From assembly GCF_005048855.1 (NCBI RefSeq), contig NZ_SUME01000001.1:558001-622000 (forward strand): a stretch of 64,000 bases of DNA. Direction: 5' to 3'. A program made the position numbers and the translations under genes. Shown one piece after another: positions 35,380 through 44,767 of the stretch (position 1 is the stretch's first letter; the number at the start of each line of letters is the position of its first letter). The notes under the pieces were generated by a model, which saw only the letters and a list, made by a program, of their open reading frames with translations, was not told the origin of the DNA and made no database searches. Origin of the DNA: Sphingobacterium olei. GTDB taxonomy: Bacteria > Bacteroidota > Bacteroidia > Sphingobacteriales > Sphingobacteriaceae.

Positions 35380-35952
35380 ATGATGATAGGACTTGTTTTA
35401 TGCGGGGGTGAAAGTAAACGGATGGGAACGGATAAAGGTATGTTGCGGCATGGGAATTATACCTGGGCTGAATACGCCCAACAAACTTTGCATGGTCTGG
35501 ATTTACCGGTATTTATATCTGTGAATGAAGGACAGCTTCCGGTATATCAGCAACGTTTTTCAAATCCGGAATTGATCGTAGATTGTGTGTTTGCGAAAGG
35601 ACCTCTAGCCGGGTTATTGAGTCTTCATTTTAACTTTCCAGAGCACGACATTTTGGTATTGGCCTGTGATATGATTAATATGGATGCTCATACGTTACAC
35701 ACGTTGATACGAAATTATGGTGAAGATGAAGGCGTAAAAGGTTGCTTTTTCGGGAACAATGGTCGCGTGGAGCCCTTGTGTGCTATTTATTCTTCCGATA
35801 TGTTAACGCAAATTGCAGAACAATTAGATTCAGGTCAGCTTGTCCACTTTGCATTACATAAAATTATTTCATATTTCCACGTTTCTATTGTACCGATCGC
35901 TGATCATGTAAAATTTGCTAATTACAATACTTTCGATCATCTACGTAAATAA
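35380..35952 (+). CDS. mobA: Molybdenum cofactor guanylyltransferase MobA
   Basis: The 190-aa nucleotidyltransferase attaches GMP to molybdopterin, producing the MGD form needed by the nitrate reductase upstream. The N-terminal motif LCGGESKRMGTDKGML (residues 6-21) is the family signature. LVLACDMINMD (about 91-101) is the metal/nucleotide site. It comes 34 bp after moaA and is last in the operon; a hairpin at about 36049-36084 may terminate it. Genes for MoaD, MoaE and MoeB are not in this window. Confidence 0.93.
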   Translation: MMIGLVLCGGESKRMGTDKGMLRHGNYTWAEYAQQTLHGLDLPVFISVNEGQLPVYQQRFSNPELIVDCVFAKGPLAGLLSLHFNFPEHDILVLACDMINMDAHTLHTLIRNYGEDEGVKGCFFGNNGRVEPLCAIYSSDMLTQIAEQLDSGQLVHFALHKIISYFHVSIVPIADHVKFANYNTFDHLRK

Positions 35953-36282
35953 TACATGAGGAAGGAGCGTATACAATACCTGATAAATCGCGGTATAAAT
36001 ACGATTAGCAACTTAATTACGTAGAGAATACGTTGTTTTTAATGCGAAAGCCTAAGATGTATTACTATCTCAGGCTCTCTTCTTCGTGAGGTATTCATTA
36101 TACCCTATATTTTTTTCGATTGCTTATTAGTTGTTTACTATTATAACGCTTGCGATTCTAAATTGTTGTAAAAAAAATAAAAAAATACAGATATTTGCCG
36201 GAATAAAATGTAATTTAAATGATAATGTGGCGTTTTGTATGAAAACTTAATTTATGAATAAAAATATGTTATACCTTAGCGC
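35953..36282 (+). terminator. Intergenic region with operon-end hairpin (36049-36084)
   Basis: A 330-bp gap. An imperfect hairpin AGCCTAAGAT (36049-36058) with ATCTCAGGCT (36066-36075) followed by CTCTTCTTC is a plausible terminator for the mobA end of the operon. Near the right edge TACCTTAG (36272-36279), one mismatch to TAnnTTTG, lies 3 bp before the next ATG. Otherwise I see nothing. Confidence 0.5.
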
Positions 36283-37131
36283 ATGAAACTATGTTTAAAT
36301 CTATTAATTATTTTTGATATCTTATTGAAAATAGCACAACCGGATACAGAGTTGTATGCTCAAGCAGCAACACACTATATAAAAGATATTCCTATGCTGG
36401 CTTCAGATGCGAAGACAGGGACTGAGATAGCTAATGAACTTCAATTACTTTCTGCTATTGATAGGGAAAAGCGAATAACAGCATACATATTGGAAGGTAA
36501 TTTTCCCGATTTTATGCGCCAATTAGTACGAATAGACGTATCCGTAAATAAGGCAGACGGTAAATCCATAAAATCATCTTATTTTACCATGCCAGACTAT
36601 CTAATGGTTGGTACCGATGTGGATTTTATACGTTTGCCGATGACACCTAATACTGCCCAATTTATCGCGGACAGCTTAGGTTTTTTTCTAAGTACATCCA
36701 AAATTTGTGACGATATTTATCATGCTGCCGAGATCAAACTGGAACCTATGCCATTAACAGCGGATAGAGAAAGTTTTTATACTTTTTTGGAGCATAATCG
36801 CATTATAGAGGACCAACGCCAAGAGCGTAAAGGGTTGATTGCTGGAATTAAGAAAGATGTCATTTCTTCTTCTAGATTGTTTGCTTCATTAAATCGTGTA
36901 GCTTTGTACGGTTGGCATCAATTGGATGAAAAGCCCATTCAACCGATCTATGTAGGGCATGCAGATTCGTATGTAGACTATAGTCATGGTATTCGATTGA
37001 TTTATCAATATCTCTACGTCGATGGAAAAAAGATGCATTATAAAGATGTTGCTACAGATTCTGAACTATGCAACATCCTGAGTAATGACTTGGACTGCCG
37101 TTATTACCGTTATCCAATATTATCAGATTAA
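36283..37131 (+). CDS. Conserved protein of unknown function, 282 aa
   Basis: The N-terminus (MKLCLNLLIIFDILLKIAQ) is hydrophobic and could be a signal or anchor. The main body has conserved-looking blocks: KRITAYILEGNFPDFMRQLV, TMPDYLMVGTDVDFIRLPM and, near the C-terminus, GHADSYVDYSHGIRLIYQ. The last contains His, Asp and Tyr in a motif that looks catalytic, but I cannot tie it to a named family with certainty. It is a single gene convergent with the heme oxygenase gene. A near-consensus -7 box sits only 3 bp upstream of the ATG. Confidence 0.75.
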   Translation: MKLCLNLLIIFDILLKIAQPDTELYAQAATHYIKDIPMLASDAKTGTEIANELQLLSAIDREKRITAYILEGNFPDFMRQLVRIDVSVNKADGKSIKSSYFTMPDYLMVGTDVDFIRLPMTPNTAQFIADSLGFFLSTSKICDDIYHAAEIKLEPMPLTADRESFYTFLEHNRIIEDQRQERKGLIAGIKKDVISSSRLFASLNRVALYGWHQLDEKPIQPIYVGHADSYVDYSHGIRLIYQYLYVDGKKMHYKDVATDSELCNILSNDLDCRYYRYPILSD

Positions 37132-37222
37132 CAAAAATAAGATGATTTAACATATAACCCCAATCTATGTTGAAATCGACTTAGAGTATGGTTGCTTATC
37201 AGATGAATCCGTATCCGTGAAT

Positions 37223-37783
37223 TTACGATACCTGTGTCGCACTGAACACTTCTCCAAATTTAGAGAACGTTTCATTAGCCACTTCTATTGCTCTTGCATG
37301 ATTCGCTGGGTCTTCTCCATATGCATTGAGCACCGTTGTAAATGCACTCCACATATTACCGGTATCAGCTCCATAGCCCGAAAAGAAAGAAGTTCCTGCG
37401 GTGATACCATATTTATTTAGCATCTGCACAATGTATGGTCCACCCATAATAGAACCTTCTAATACGTATAAGGCCGATAGCGCTTCTAGAGGGGAGCTGA
37501 TCTGCGGCACATTAGCTTGAGAGAGGTTTTCTACACTTCCGCCCAGTTCTTCAATGTCTTGCTTGATATAGCTTGAATTCCGACGTTCGATATAATCTGG
37601 TAATACATCGCTCGTAATATAAGGTGCTATGGTTTTTTCCACAGCATTGAAATATGCGTAGAAATTTTTTAATACTTCTGCGTAATCAGTATTGGAACGA
37701 ATGGCTTTCAGTTGACGAACAACTGTTCCTTCTAGCTTTTGGTGTGCAGCACTTGTGCCTTCTTTGATATTTTGACTTAACAT
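37223..37783 (-). CDS. Biliverdin-producing heme oxygenase
   Basis: The 186-aa all-helical protein begins LSQNIKEGTSAAHQKLEGTV with the proximal heme-ligand His at about residue 14. The distal-helix block LYVLEGSIMGGPYIVQML at about 104-121 keeps the Gly-rich stretch that contacts heme. Heme oxygenases open the porphyrin to biliverdin, CO and Fe2+. It could use heme brought in by the HmuY/TonB-type system at the right end of the window, which is about 20 kb away and not co-transcribed. Monocistronic. Confidence 0.88.
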   Translation of the reverse strand: MLSQNIKEGTSAAHQKLEGTVVRQLKAIRSNTDYAEVLKNFYAYFNAVEKTIAPYITSDVLPDYIERRNSSYIKQDIEELGGSVENLSQANVPQISSPLEALSALYVLEGSIMGGPYIVQMLNKYGITAGTSFFSGYGADTGNMWSAFTTVLNAYGEDPANHARAIEVANETFSKFGEVFSATQVS

Positions 37784-37993
37784 GATGTAATCTTTTTATT
37801 TATAACGATTCTATACAAAGATTGTTATTTATTGGAATATTTGTATGCTTCTTTTCGCTTAATCATCTATGAAATCCGCTATTTTTAAACAGACTCTCTA
37901 GGATATAAATATCAATATCGGAGCACATCAATTTCGTTACAGAGAGAAATTAACGTTTCTTTGTTTTTTAAACGAAAAAAAACTATGTTGCAG

Positions 37994-38024
37994 AAAAATT
38001 ATACTTGATCCAAGTATAATTTTT
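37994..38024 (+). promoter_or_regulatory. Perfect palindrome/attenuator-like hairpin before the glutaminase gene
   Basis: AAAAATTATACTTG (37994-38007) and CAAGTATAATTTTT (38011-38024) form a 14-bp perfect inverted repeat around three bases, ending 20 bp before the ATG at 38045. It could be a dimeric repressor operator or a terminator-type attenuator in the leader, since the 3' arm ends in five T. Confidence 0.65.
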
Positions 38025-38044
38025 AGTTTAAAAACAATGCAATT

Positions 38045-40519
38045 ATGAACAAAATGAATTTTATGAAGTACCTAGTGCTTTTTATCCTAGTTGGGGTATT
38101 CGGACAGCTAACTGCCCAGAATAGGAAAGCACCCTCTTATCCCTTAATCACCCATAACCCCAATTTCAGTATTTGGTCTAATACCGATCAGCTTGCGGAA
38201 TCTACTACAGCACATTGGACTGGGGCAGACCATTCTCTATTGGGTATGATCGATGTGGACGGAACAATATATCGCTTTTTAGGTAAGGAGGTTCCAAATT
38301 ACAAAACCATACTGCCTGCCTCAGATGAGGGATCTTATGAAGTACATTATACCGAAGTACAACCTCAGGGAGAGTGGCAAGCAACAGACTATAACACATC
38401 TGAATGGAAATTAGGAAAAGCGCCTATCGGCGATTTGGCTCAAAAAGCTAAAACGATTTGGCAATCTAATGATATTTGGGTGAGACGTACCTTTGATGTT
38501 ACCAATCCAGAAACGATTCATGCACTTTTTTTAAAATTAAATCATGATGATAATATAGACGTGTACTTCAATGGAAAAAAGATTTATGATAAAGTAGGAT
38601 GGACAAACACCTTTGAATATATTTCTTTAAGAGAAGAAGATAAAAAAGCATTAAAACCAGGAAAAAATGTCATTGCAATTCATTTACGAAATACAGCGGG
38701 AGGACGGTTCCTCGATTTTGGATTAGTTGATAGGGAAATAGACCGATCAGCAGCGACACAGTTAGCAAAACAAATCAACGTAGAAGTAAATGCTACGCAA
38801 ACCATATATCATTTTACCTGCGGAACAGTCAACCTGAAATTAACTTTCACCTCACCGTTGTTGATGGACAACTTAGATCAGTTAGCACGTCCAGTCTCCT
38901 ATATTTCCTATCAGGTGCAGGCAAACGACAACAGAAACCACCAAGTCAAGGTTTACCTCAGCGCAGCATCGAATATCGCTGTTTACGAACCGTCACAGGA
39001 GGTAACGGCGAAGCAATATAATACTGATCAGCTTTCCATTCTAAAAGCAGGTACAGTTGAACAGCCTATACTGCAAAAAGGAGCCGACGATATGCGTATA
39101 GATTGGGGCTATTTCTATGTCGCCGTACCGAAGAAGAGTCAATCAGTTCAATTTATTACTTCACAGAAGGAGGCAGGGAATGCCTTTAGAAATGGTGTTG
39201 CCACATCTACTGCAGATCAGGGGAGACAGCTCGCGTTGAATACCATTATTCCATTTGGAAGTGTCGGTAAAGAACCAGTAACACATTACGTTTCATTAGG
39301 TTATGATGAGATATATTCCATACAATATTTTAAAAATAACTTAAGACCATGGTGGAATTTATCCGGTAACGAAACGATAGAAAATCAACTCACAAAGGCG
39401 ACGAATGAATATCAAAAGGTCATAACACAGTGTGAGACATTTGACAAAACATTATATGCAAATGTATTAGAATCGGGCGGAGAGGAATACGCCAATCTGT
39501 GTGTATTAGCCTATCGTCAAAGCATTGCAGCGCATACACTGGTCCAAAGTCCAGAAGGTGAAATTTTGTGGTTGTCCAAGGAAAACAACAGCGGAGGTTT
39601 TATCAATACCGTGGATGTCACATATCCATCGGCTCCACTATACCTGATTTATAATTCACAGTTGTTAGAGGGTATGCTAAATGCAATTTTCTATTTCAGC
39701 GAAAGTGGTAAATATCCATATCCATGGGCTGCACACGATCTTGGTACCTACCCTTTCGCGAATGGACAAACGTATGGCGAGCCTATGCCAGTGGAGGAAT
39801 CGGGTAATATGATTATCCTTACTGCTGCTATAGCAAAAGCACAAGGAAATGCAGAATATGCAAAAAAACATTGGAAAATATTGACCACTTGGGCGGATTA
39901 TCTAACCAAGGAGGGTTTAGATCCAAAGCACCAATTGTGTACCGATGACTTCGCAGGGCATCTTGCCAGAAATGCAAATTTATCTGTTAAGGCAATTGTA
40001 GGCATTGCCTGCTACGCTGAGCTGGCTAAAATGTTAGGCTATGACGATGTCGCCAAAAAATACAGGGCTATTGCAGATGGAATGGTTCCAACTTGGATGG
40101 AAATGGCAGATGCAGGAGATCACTATGCATTGACTTTTGATAACAAAAATACATGGAGTCAAAAATATAATTTGGTATGGGATAAAGTTTTAGATCTGCA
40201 GCTTTTTCCTCAAAAAGTATATGATACTGAAATCGCGTACTATCTTGGCAGACAAAATAAATACGGACTGCCTCTTGACAGTCGAAAAGATTATACTAAA
40301 AATGATTGGATTTTATGGACGGCGACTTTTACGAACAATGAAAAAGACTTTAAGTCATTTATTCATCCTGTTTATTTGCATGCAATTGAAACAAAATCTA
40401 GGGTACCGCTAAATGATTTTTACGATTCTAAAACCGGTATTCGGGAAAACTTTAAAGCCCGCAGTGTGGTGGGAGGTTTTTATATGAAAATGTTTTCCGA
40501 TAGATTAAAAAATAAATAA
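38045..40519 (+). CDS. Secreted glutaminase-like protein (DUF4964/DUF5127/DUF4965/DUF1793)
   Basis: The 824-aa protein has a signal peptide ending near LTAQN (about residue 26). The N-terminal DUF4964 segment APSYPLITHNPNFSIWSNTD and WTGADHSLLGMIDVDG leads into a jelly-roll insert (WVRRTFDV, DNIDVYFNGKKIYDKVGW) and the (alpha/alpha)6-type catalytic half with TYPFANGQTYGEPMPVEESG and LCTDDFAGHLARNANLSVKA. This is the layout of GtaA-type glutaminases and related Bacteroidota glycan or peptide hydrolases; the substrate is not certain. It stands alone, behind a strong palindrome and before a terminator. Confidence 0.9.
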   Translation: MNKMNFMKYLVLFILVGVFGQLTAQNRKAPSYPLITHNPNFSIWSNTDQLAESTTAHWTGADHSLLGMIDVDGTIYRFLGKEVPNYKTILPASDEGSYEVHYTEVQPQGEWQATDYNTSEWKLGKAPIGDLAQKAKTIWQSNDIWVRRTFDVTNPETIHALFLKLNHDDNIDVYFNGKKIYDKVGWTNTFEYISLREEDKKALKPGKNVIAIHLRNTAGGRFLDFGLVDREIDRSAATQLAKQINVEVNATQTIYHFTCGTVNLKLTFTSPLLMDNLDQLARPVSYISYQVQANDNRNHQVKVYLSAASNIAVYEPSQEVTAKQYNTDQLSILKAGTVEQPILQKGADDMRIDWGYFYVAVPKKSQSVQFITSQKEAGNAFRNGVATSTADQGRQLALNTIIPFGSVGKEPVTHYVSLGYDEIYSIQYFKNNLRPWWNLSGNETIENQLTKATNEYQKVITQCETFDKTLYANVLESGGEEYANLCVLAYRQSIAAHTLVQSPEGEILWLSKENNSGGFINTVDVTYPSAPLYLIYNSQLLEGMLNAIFYFSESGKYPYPWAAHDLGTYPFANGQTYGEPMPVEESGNMIILTAAIAKAQGNAEYAKKHWKILTTWADYLTKEGLDPKHQLCTDDFAGHLARNANLSVKAIVGIACYAELAKMLGYDDVAKKYRAIADGMVPTWMEMADAGDHYALTFDNKNTWSQKYNLVWDKVLDLQLFPQKVYDTEIAYYLGRQNKYGLPLDSRKDYTKNDWILWTATFTNNEKDFKSFIHPVYLHAIETKSRVPLNDFYDSKTGIRENFKARSVVGGFYMKMFSDRLKNK

Positions 40520-40525
40520 GCCAAT

Positions 40526-40568
40526 AAAGGAGTCCAAAAAGAAATCACTCTTCGTTTTGGACTCTTTT
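40526..40568 (+). terminator. Terminator after the glutaminase-like gene
   Basis: GAGTCCAAAA (40530-40539) pairs with TTTTGGACTC (40555-40564), with A and T runs extending the stem and a final TTTT. Confidence 0.85.
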
Positions 40569-40685
40569 ATTCTCTTATATTACCAATTTAACCTGTATCC
40601 ATCCTTTGTTCACATCTAAATTGTTATATATTACAACAATTCTTGCTTCCATCTGTTAATTTTTAGACATCATAATGAAAATCTT

Positions 40686-41360
40686 ATGGGTTTAAACACA
40701 GATACAAAAATAAATATCGTAGCAGATTTCAGTTCCCTTTCCATCAATAAGCAAATTCCTAAGGTAATAGAAGAGCAGGTACTTACCGCTTTATCGCATT
40801 ATCCTGAGCTAAGTGATACATGTATTAGATTTTTTTTTACACAACAGCTGAAAGCATCCGTAATGGCCGCACGGCCGGTGATTAAGACACTATTACGTTC
40901 ACGTAAAAGGCGTGCGTACGATATATTAATCAGTCCGGTATTCAAACTCAAACACAGCATCGAACCCATTCATCAGGTGGCAGATGCTGTGCTAATCGGG
41001 TGGATCGGTCATGAACTTGGCCATATTATGGACTACGAGCAAAGAAGTACGATAGGCATTGCTAGATTTGGTTTACTCTACTGGCTGTCCAAAACGTATA
41101 TCCGTAAGGCGGAACGTGTAGCGGATACGTTTGCCGTAAACCGTGGTATGGGCTCCTATATCTTGGCTACCAAAGAATTTATATTAGGACATAGTGAATT
41201 GTCGCAGCGGTATAAAGATAAAATAGCACGTCTCTACCTTTCTCCCGACGATATTGTCGAATTGGTAGCCAAATTGGAAGAGAAGACGCAAGATCGCCGC
41301 GAGAAAATATTGGCCGAGGAAGCCGAAATAGCGGATGATATTGCAACAGAAAATCTATAA
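40686..41360 (+). CDS. Putative zinc metallopeptidase (HExxH), unknown family
   Basis: The 224-aa protein has a zincin motif GHELGHIMDYE at about residues 107-117 (HExxH) and, about 30 residues on, AERVADTFAVNRG, which supplies a likely third zinc ligand Glu/Asp in a helix as in gluzincins. Two moderately hydrophobic helices flank the motif. The C-terminal tail (KLEEKTQDRREKILAEEAEI) is a charged helix. No signal peptide, so it is likely cytosolic or peripheral. The family is not identified further. It converges with the GH3 gene. Confidence 0.8.
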   Translation: MGLNTDTKINIVADFSSLSINKQIPKVIEEQVLTALSHYPELSDTCIRFFFTQQLKASVMAARPVIKTLLRSRKRRAYDILISPVFKLKHSIEPIHQVADAVLIGWIGHELGHIMDYEQRSTIGIARFGLLYWLSKTYIRKAERVADTFAVNRGMGSYILATKEFILGHSELSQRYKDKIARLYLSPDDIVELVAKLEEKTQDRREKILAEEAEIADDIATENL

Positions 41361-41381
41361 ACTCCACCACAGCCCTAGTTT

Positions 41382-42899
41382 TTATAAGGTGGAGATATAT
41401 TTTTCAAACTCCTCAAATTCCTCTTCTTTCATAACCCGAGGTATTTTGGTTTGACCTCCCAGTTTTTTATATTGTTCGCTCCAGCTGTGGAAATACGATA
41501 CGGGTATGATATTTACTTCTATACCATCCAGCGCTTGATGCCTAGCCACCTTATAATTTTTATTGGTGGCCTGAAGCTCTGCGTCGAAAAACTCGGTAAT
41601 CTGTGGTGAAGTGTAGATCTTATCTGCACCCAAATACCATTTGTTGATGTATTTTTCTCCTCTGCGAATTGAAGCAACGGTAAATTCTGCTATCTGCAAA
41701 TCAAATTGTTCCTGTAACTTTTGGATAGCGTTATTCATTTGATGTACGGATAATTGCTCACCTACGACATTTAGAAAATGCTTTGTCCGGCCACTGATCA
41801 TAATTTCAGCCTGTTCTTTATCTGTGAGGATAACTGTATCACCTATCATATAACGCCAGGCTCCAGCTACGGTAGAGATCAACAGTACGTATTCCACACC
41901 TTCCTCTACGTCCTCCAACGTGAGTACTTCTGCGTCCTGTCTCACCCGTCCTTCTTCGTCCATATTTGCCTCTATAAAGGGAACGAACTCGAAGAAAATA
42001 CCATTGTCGACGATAAGAGCCATACCATTGGTATCTGGTCTTTTTTGTGTGGCTAAATAGCCTTCTGAAGCGAGGTAAGTGTCAATATAGGTCATCGGAC
42101 GTGCAAACAGCTTTTCAAAACTTTTGCGGTAAGGTCCAAAAGCGACTCCTCCTGTACTGTATACCTGAAGGTTAGGCCAGATATCGTGGATGGTGTCGGC
42201 CTTATGGTAACGAATGATCTCTTTGAGCAGGAGTTCAGACCAGGAAGGTATACCTGTCATACTGCCAATATCCCATTTTCTCGCGGCCTTCGCTATTCTA
42301 CTGACCCGTTCATCCCAACCTTTGCTTGCTGCGATCTTTCGTCCGGGTTTGTAAAACTTTCTGAACCATAATGGAAGATTGGATGCTGAAATTCCGCTAA
42401 TTTCTCCTTCAAGGAAGCCGTTTCGTTCTTTTAGCTGCGTACTGCTTCCGAGCATCATGATATTTTTTTCAAAAAAATCCGCCGGCAAACCAAAGTTTTT
42501 CAGACTCAGAATTTGCTGTATGCCCGCTTTTTTTATGGCATCTAACATGTCATCGGTGACCGGTATAGCCTTACTGTTGCTAGTGGTTCCGCTGCTCAAC
42601 GCGAAGTAGCGTTGACCACCCGGCCAAGTGATGTTTTCATGCCCTTCATCCAGATAATGCCACCATTCAGCATATATATTGTCGTAGTCGTATATCGGTA
42701 CCGTGCGCTGAAAGGCCTTGATTGGATCCGTTTCAGCCAGTATCGCGATGAAATCATATTTTCTTCCAAAGGCAGTGTATTTTGCTTTTTCCAGCATATC
42801 AATCAGCACTTCCCGCTGTGCATCTGCAGGCAGTGGGGCCTTACTAATGATACCGTTTACGTTGATTACCCGTTTTATAATTTCTCCGATGATTGCCAT
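41382..42899 (-). CDS. GH3 auxin-responsive promoter family adenylating enzyme
   Basis: The 505-aa protein from ATG 42899 (MAIIGEIIKRVINVNG) carries GH3-family blocks: FQRTVPIYDYDNI, YFALSSGTTSNSKAIPVTDD (phosphate-binding loop), YLASEGYLATQ and GDTVILTDK. GH3 proteins adenylate a carboxylate and conjugate it to an amino acid or other nucleophile. The bacterial members' substrates are unknown. The frame extends to 42938, but the extra residues lie in spacer-like sequence. It is convergent with the zincin gene (21 bp between ends) and divergent from the DUF6807 gene. Confidence 0.93.
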   Translation of the reverse strand: MAIIGEIIKRVINVNGIISKAPLPADAQREVLIDMLEKAKYTAFGRKYDFIAILAETDPIKAFQRTVPIYDYDNIYAEWWHYLDEGHENITWPGGQRYFALSSGTTSNSKAIPVTDDMLDAIKKAGIQQILSLKNFGLPADFFEKNIMMLGSSTQLKERNGFLEGEISGISASNLPLWFRKFYKPGRKIAASKGWDERVSRIAKAARKWDIGSMTGIPSWSELLLKEIIRYHKADTIHDIWPNLQVYSTGGVAFGPYRKSFEKLFARPMTYIDTYLASEGYLATQKRPDTNGMALIVDNGIFFEFVPFIEANMDEEGRVRQDAEVLTLEDVEEGVEYVLLISTVAGAWRYMIGDTVILTDKEQAEIMISGRTKHFLNVVGEQLSVHQMNNAIQKLQEQFDLQIAEFTVASIRRGEKYINKWYLGADKIYTSPQITEFFDAELQATNKNYKVARHQALDGIEVNIIPVSYFHSWSEQYKKLGGQTKIPRVMKEEEFEEFEKYISTL

Positions 42900-43018
42900 A
42901 AATAAATGATTGCTTACATTATACCATATAACACACAAAGGACCACGGAAGTTTTGTCCTCATCGTCGAATAGAAAAGGCTTTAGTATTTAAGAACAAAT
43001 TATTTATGTTTGTATTAG

Positions 43019-44029
43019 ATGCATTTACGCCCCAACAACTTGATTTTTTTAATAACCGTTATATTATGGTTATTATCGTACTTGTGCCAGGCACAAGTAA
43101 ACGGACAATCACAAAATTTACAGTTAGTTATCGATAGTATGTTGACTATCAGCAAAGGTAAACACCGCCTGCTCAGTTATCAATTCAACACGATATACCC
43201 ACCCGAAGGGCAAGACAGTAGTTTCCAACGCAGTGGCTTTATCCATCCACTTAACACACTTAAAGGACATCGACTTACTCGTATCCAGCCTAATGACCAT
43301 TATCATCATTATGGTATCTGGAATCCATGGACGCATACCCTTTTTGAGCAGGATACCGTCGATTTTTGGAATCTGAAGAAGAAAACCGGAACCGTCCGTT
43401 TTGTCCGCATTACCAACAAGGATAAAGGCCGGAATTATGCCGAATATACCGCTCTGCACCATCATGTCGCATTCAAAAAAAACGGTATCGAAAAAGTGGC
43501 CTTGGAAGAATGGCAAACTGTTAGGGTAGAGGTTCCGGAGGAGAGCAAAGATTACTATTGGGTTGATATTACGACCACCTTTCGTTGTGCTTCAACAAGT
43601 CCGTTGCGCCTACTTACCTATCGGTATGGCGGATTAGGATGGCGAGCCACGGAATTTTGGGATAAAAACAATTGTGAGGTATTGACTTCGGAAGGAAACG
43701 ACCGTAAAAACACCGATGGCAGCAAGGCAAGATGGTGTTTGGTGCAAGGTGATTTACCAAATAATTCCCATGGCGGTATGGCTGTTCTTTCCCATCCAGA
43801 TAATTACAATCATCCCGAACCCTTGCGAATCTGGGATGAAAGTGGTAATAATGGACGCGGAGATTTTTTTCTCAATGTCTCCCCTACAAAAGATCGTGAT
43901 TGGTTATTGGAACCCGGGCATACCTATATATTAAAATACCGGCTTATTGTATTTGATGGGCGTATGGACGCAGATAGTGTAGAAAGAACTTGGCAAAGTT
44001 TTTCTAAGAATCAGGCAACACACAAATAG
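43019..44029 (+). CDS. DUF6807 (PmoA-like) secreted protein
   Basis: The 336-aa protein has a signal peptide (LIFLITVILWLLSYLCQAQ, about residues 9-27). The body is beta-rich with conserved FIHPLNTLKGHRLTRIQPND, HYHHYGIWNPWTH (three nearby His), YGGLGWRATEFWDKNN and GRGDFFLNVSPTKD. DUF6807 proteins are frequent in Bacteroidota carbohydrate loci and have no proven activity; the HYHHYG motif may bind metal or sugar. It is divergent from GH3 and stands alone. Confidence 0.85.
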   Translation: MHLRPNNLIFLITVILWLLSYLCQAQVNGQSQNLQLVIDSMLTISKGKHRLLSYQFNTIYPPEGQDSSFQRSGFIHPLNTLKGHRLTRIQPNDHYHHYGIWNPWTHTLFEQDTVDFWNLKKKTGTVRFVRITNKDKGRNYAEYTALHHHVAFKKNGIEKVALEEWQTVRVEVPEESKDYYWVDITTTFRCASTSPLRLLTYRYGGLGWRATEFWDKNNCEVLTSEGNDRKNTDGSKARWCLVQGDLPNNSHGGMAVLSHPDNYNHPEPLRIWDESGNNGRGDFFLNVSPTKDRDWLLEPGHTYILKYRLIVFDGRMDADSVERTWQSFSKNQATHK

Positions 44030-44129
44030 ATGCTAAGGAACTTGCTTTTTAAGTTTATAATTCTTTTTATTTATACGTATGTCAATAAGTAATGAAAATT
44101 GTTACCCAAATTAACGAAAAAAAGATATG

Positions 44130-44633
44130 TTATTTTACTTCATCTCTTTTTAAAATAAGTTTTTCGGTGGCTATGGCATCTTCTATACCGGAAAAAAAAC
44201 TTATAAATCCAAATTTTTCCAACAACTTCTTCGAAGCTTTGTTTTCAGGATCTATAATTCCAATTACATTTTTAGTAGGATCTATGGAAGTTGCTAGCTC
44301 GAGCATATGCGTGCAAATCTGTGTACCGTATCCTTTTCCCCAAAATCGTTCTTCCAGTATATAACCTATTTCATAGACGGAGGGATCTTTTGTGGAATCA
44401 ACTAATTTGCATTCACCGATTTTCAGTTGAATTTCGGAATCCAAAATCTGAAAGTAACCTAATAAATTATCCGATTGGTTGATTTTTAAAATAGACTCAA
44501 ACTTTTTTTTTGCTTCTACTTCAGATAATCCTTTTCCCGTAATGTATTTCATTACACTATCGTCCTTGACCCGATTATAGAAATCCGGAAAATCTGTCAA
44601 TTGGTATTTTTTGAATTTGAGTTTGGCTTCCAT
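44130..44633 (-). CDS. GNAT family N-acetyltransferase
   Basis: About 167 aa from ATG 44633 (MEAKLKFKKYQLTDFPDFYN); the open frame further upstream uses TTG. It has the RimJ/RimL-type GNAT pattern: a helix with ESILKINQS, strand IGECKLVDS, YEIGYILEERFWGKGYGTQI (acetyl-CoA loop R/Q-x-x-G-x-G/A) and NKASKKLLEKFGF. The acceptor is unknown; small-molecule or protein amines are both possible. Monocistronic. Confidence 0.85.
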   Translation of the reverse strand: MEAKLKFKKYQLTDFPDFYNRVKDDSVMKYITGKGLSEVEAKKKFESILKINQSDNLLGYFQILDSEIQLKIGECKLVDSTKDPSVYEIGYILEERFWGKGYGTQICTHMLELATSIDPTKNVIGIIDPENKASKKLLEKFGFISFFSGIEDAIATEKLILKRDEVK

Positions 44634-44767
44634 GCTATTCAAACTTAGATATATTTGCTTTAATTAACAATTATAATTGTGTTGAAAAGAACAGCAAATT
44701 ATGGAATCAGAGAGAACTCTTGATGAAGTAAAAGGTGTTACCTATCTTTATTTCTAAATATATAAAA

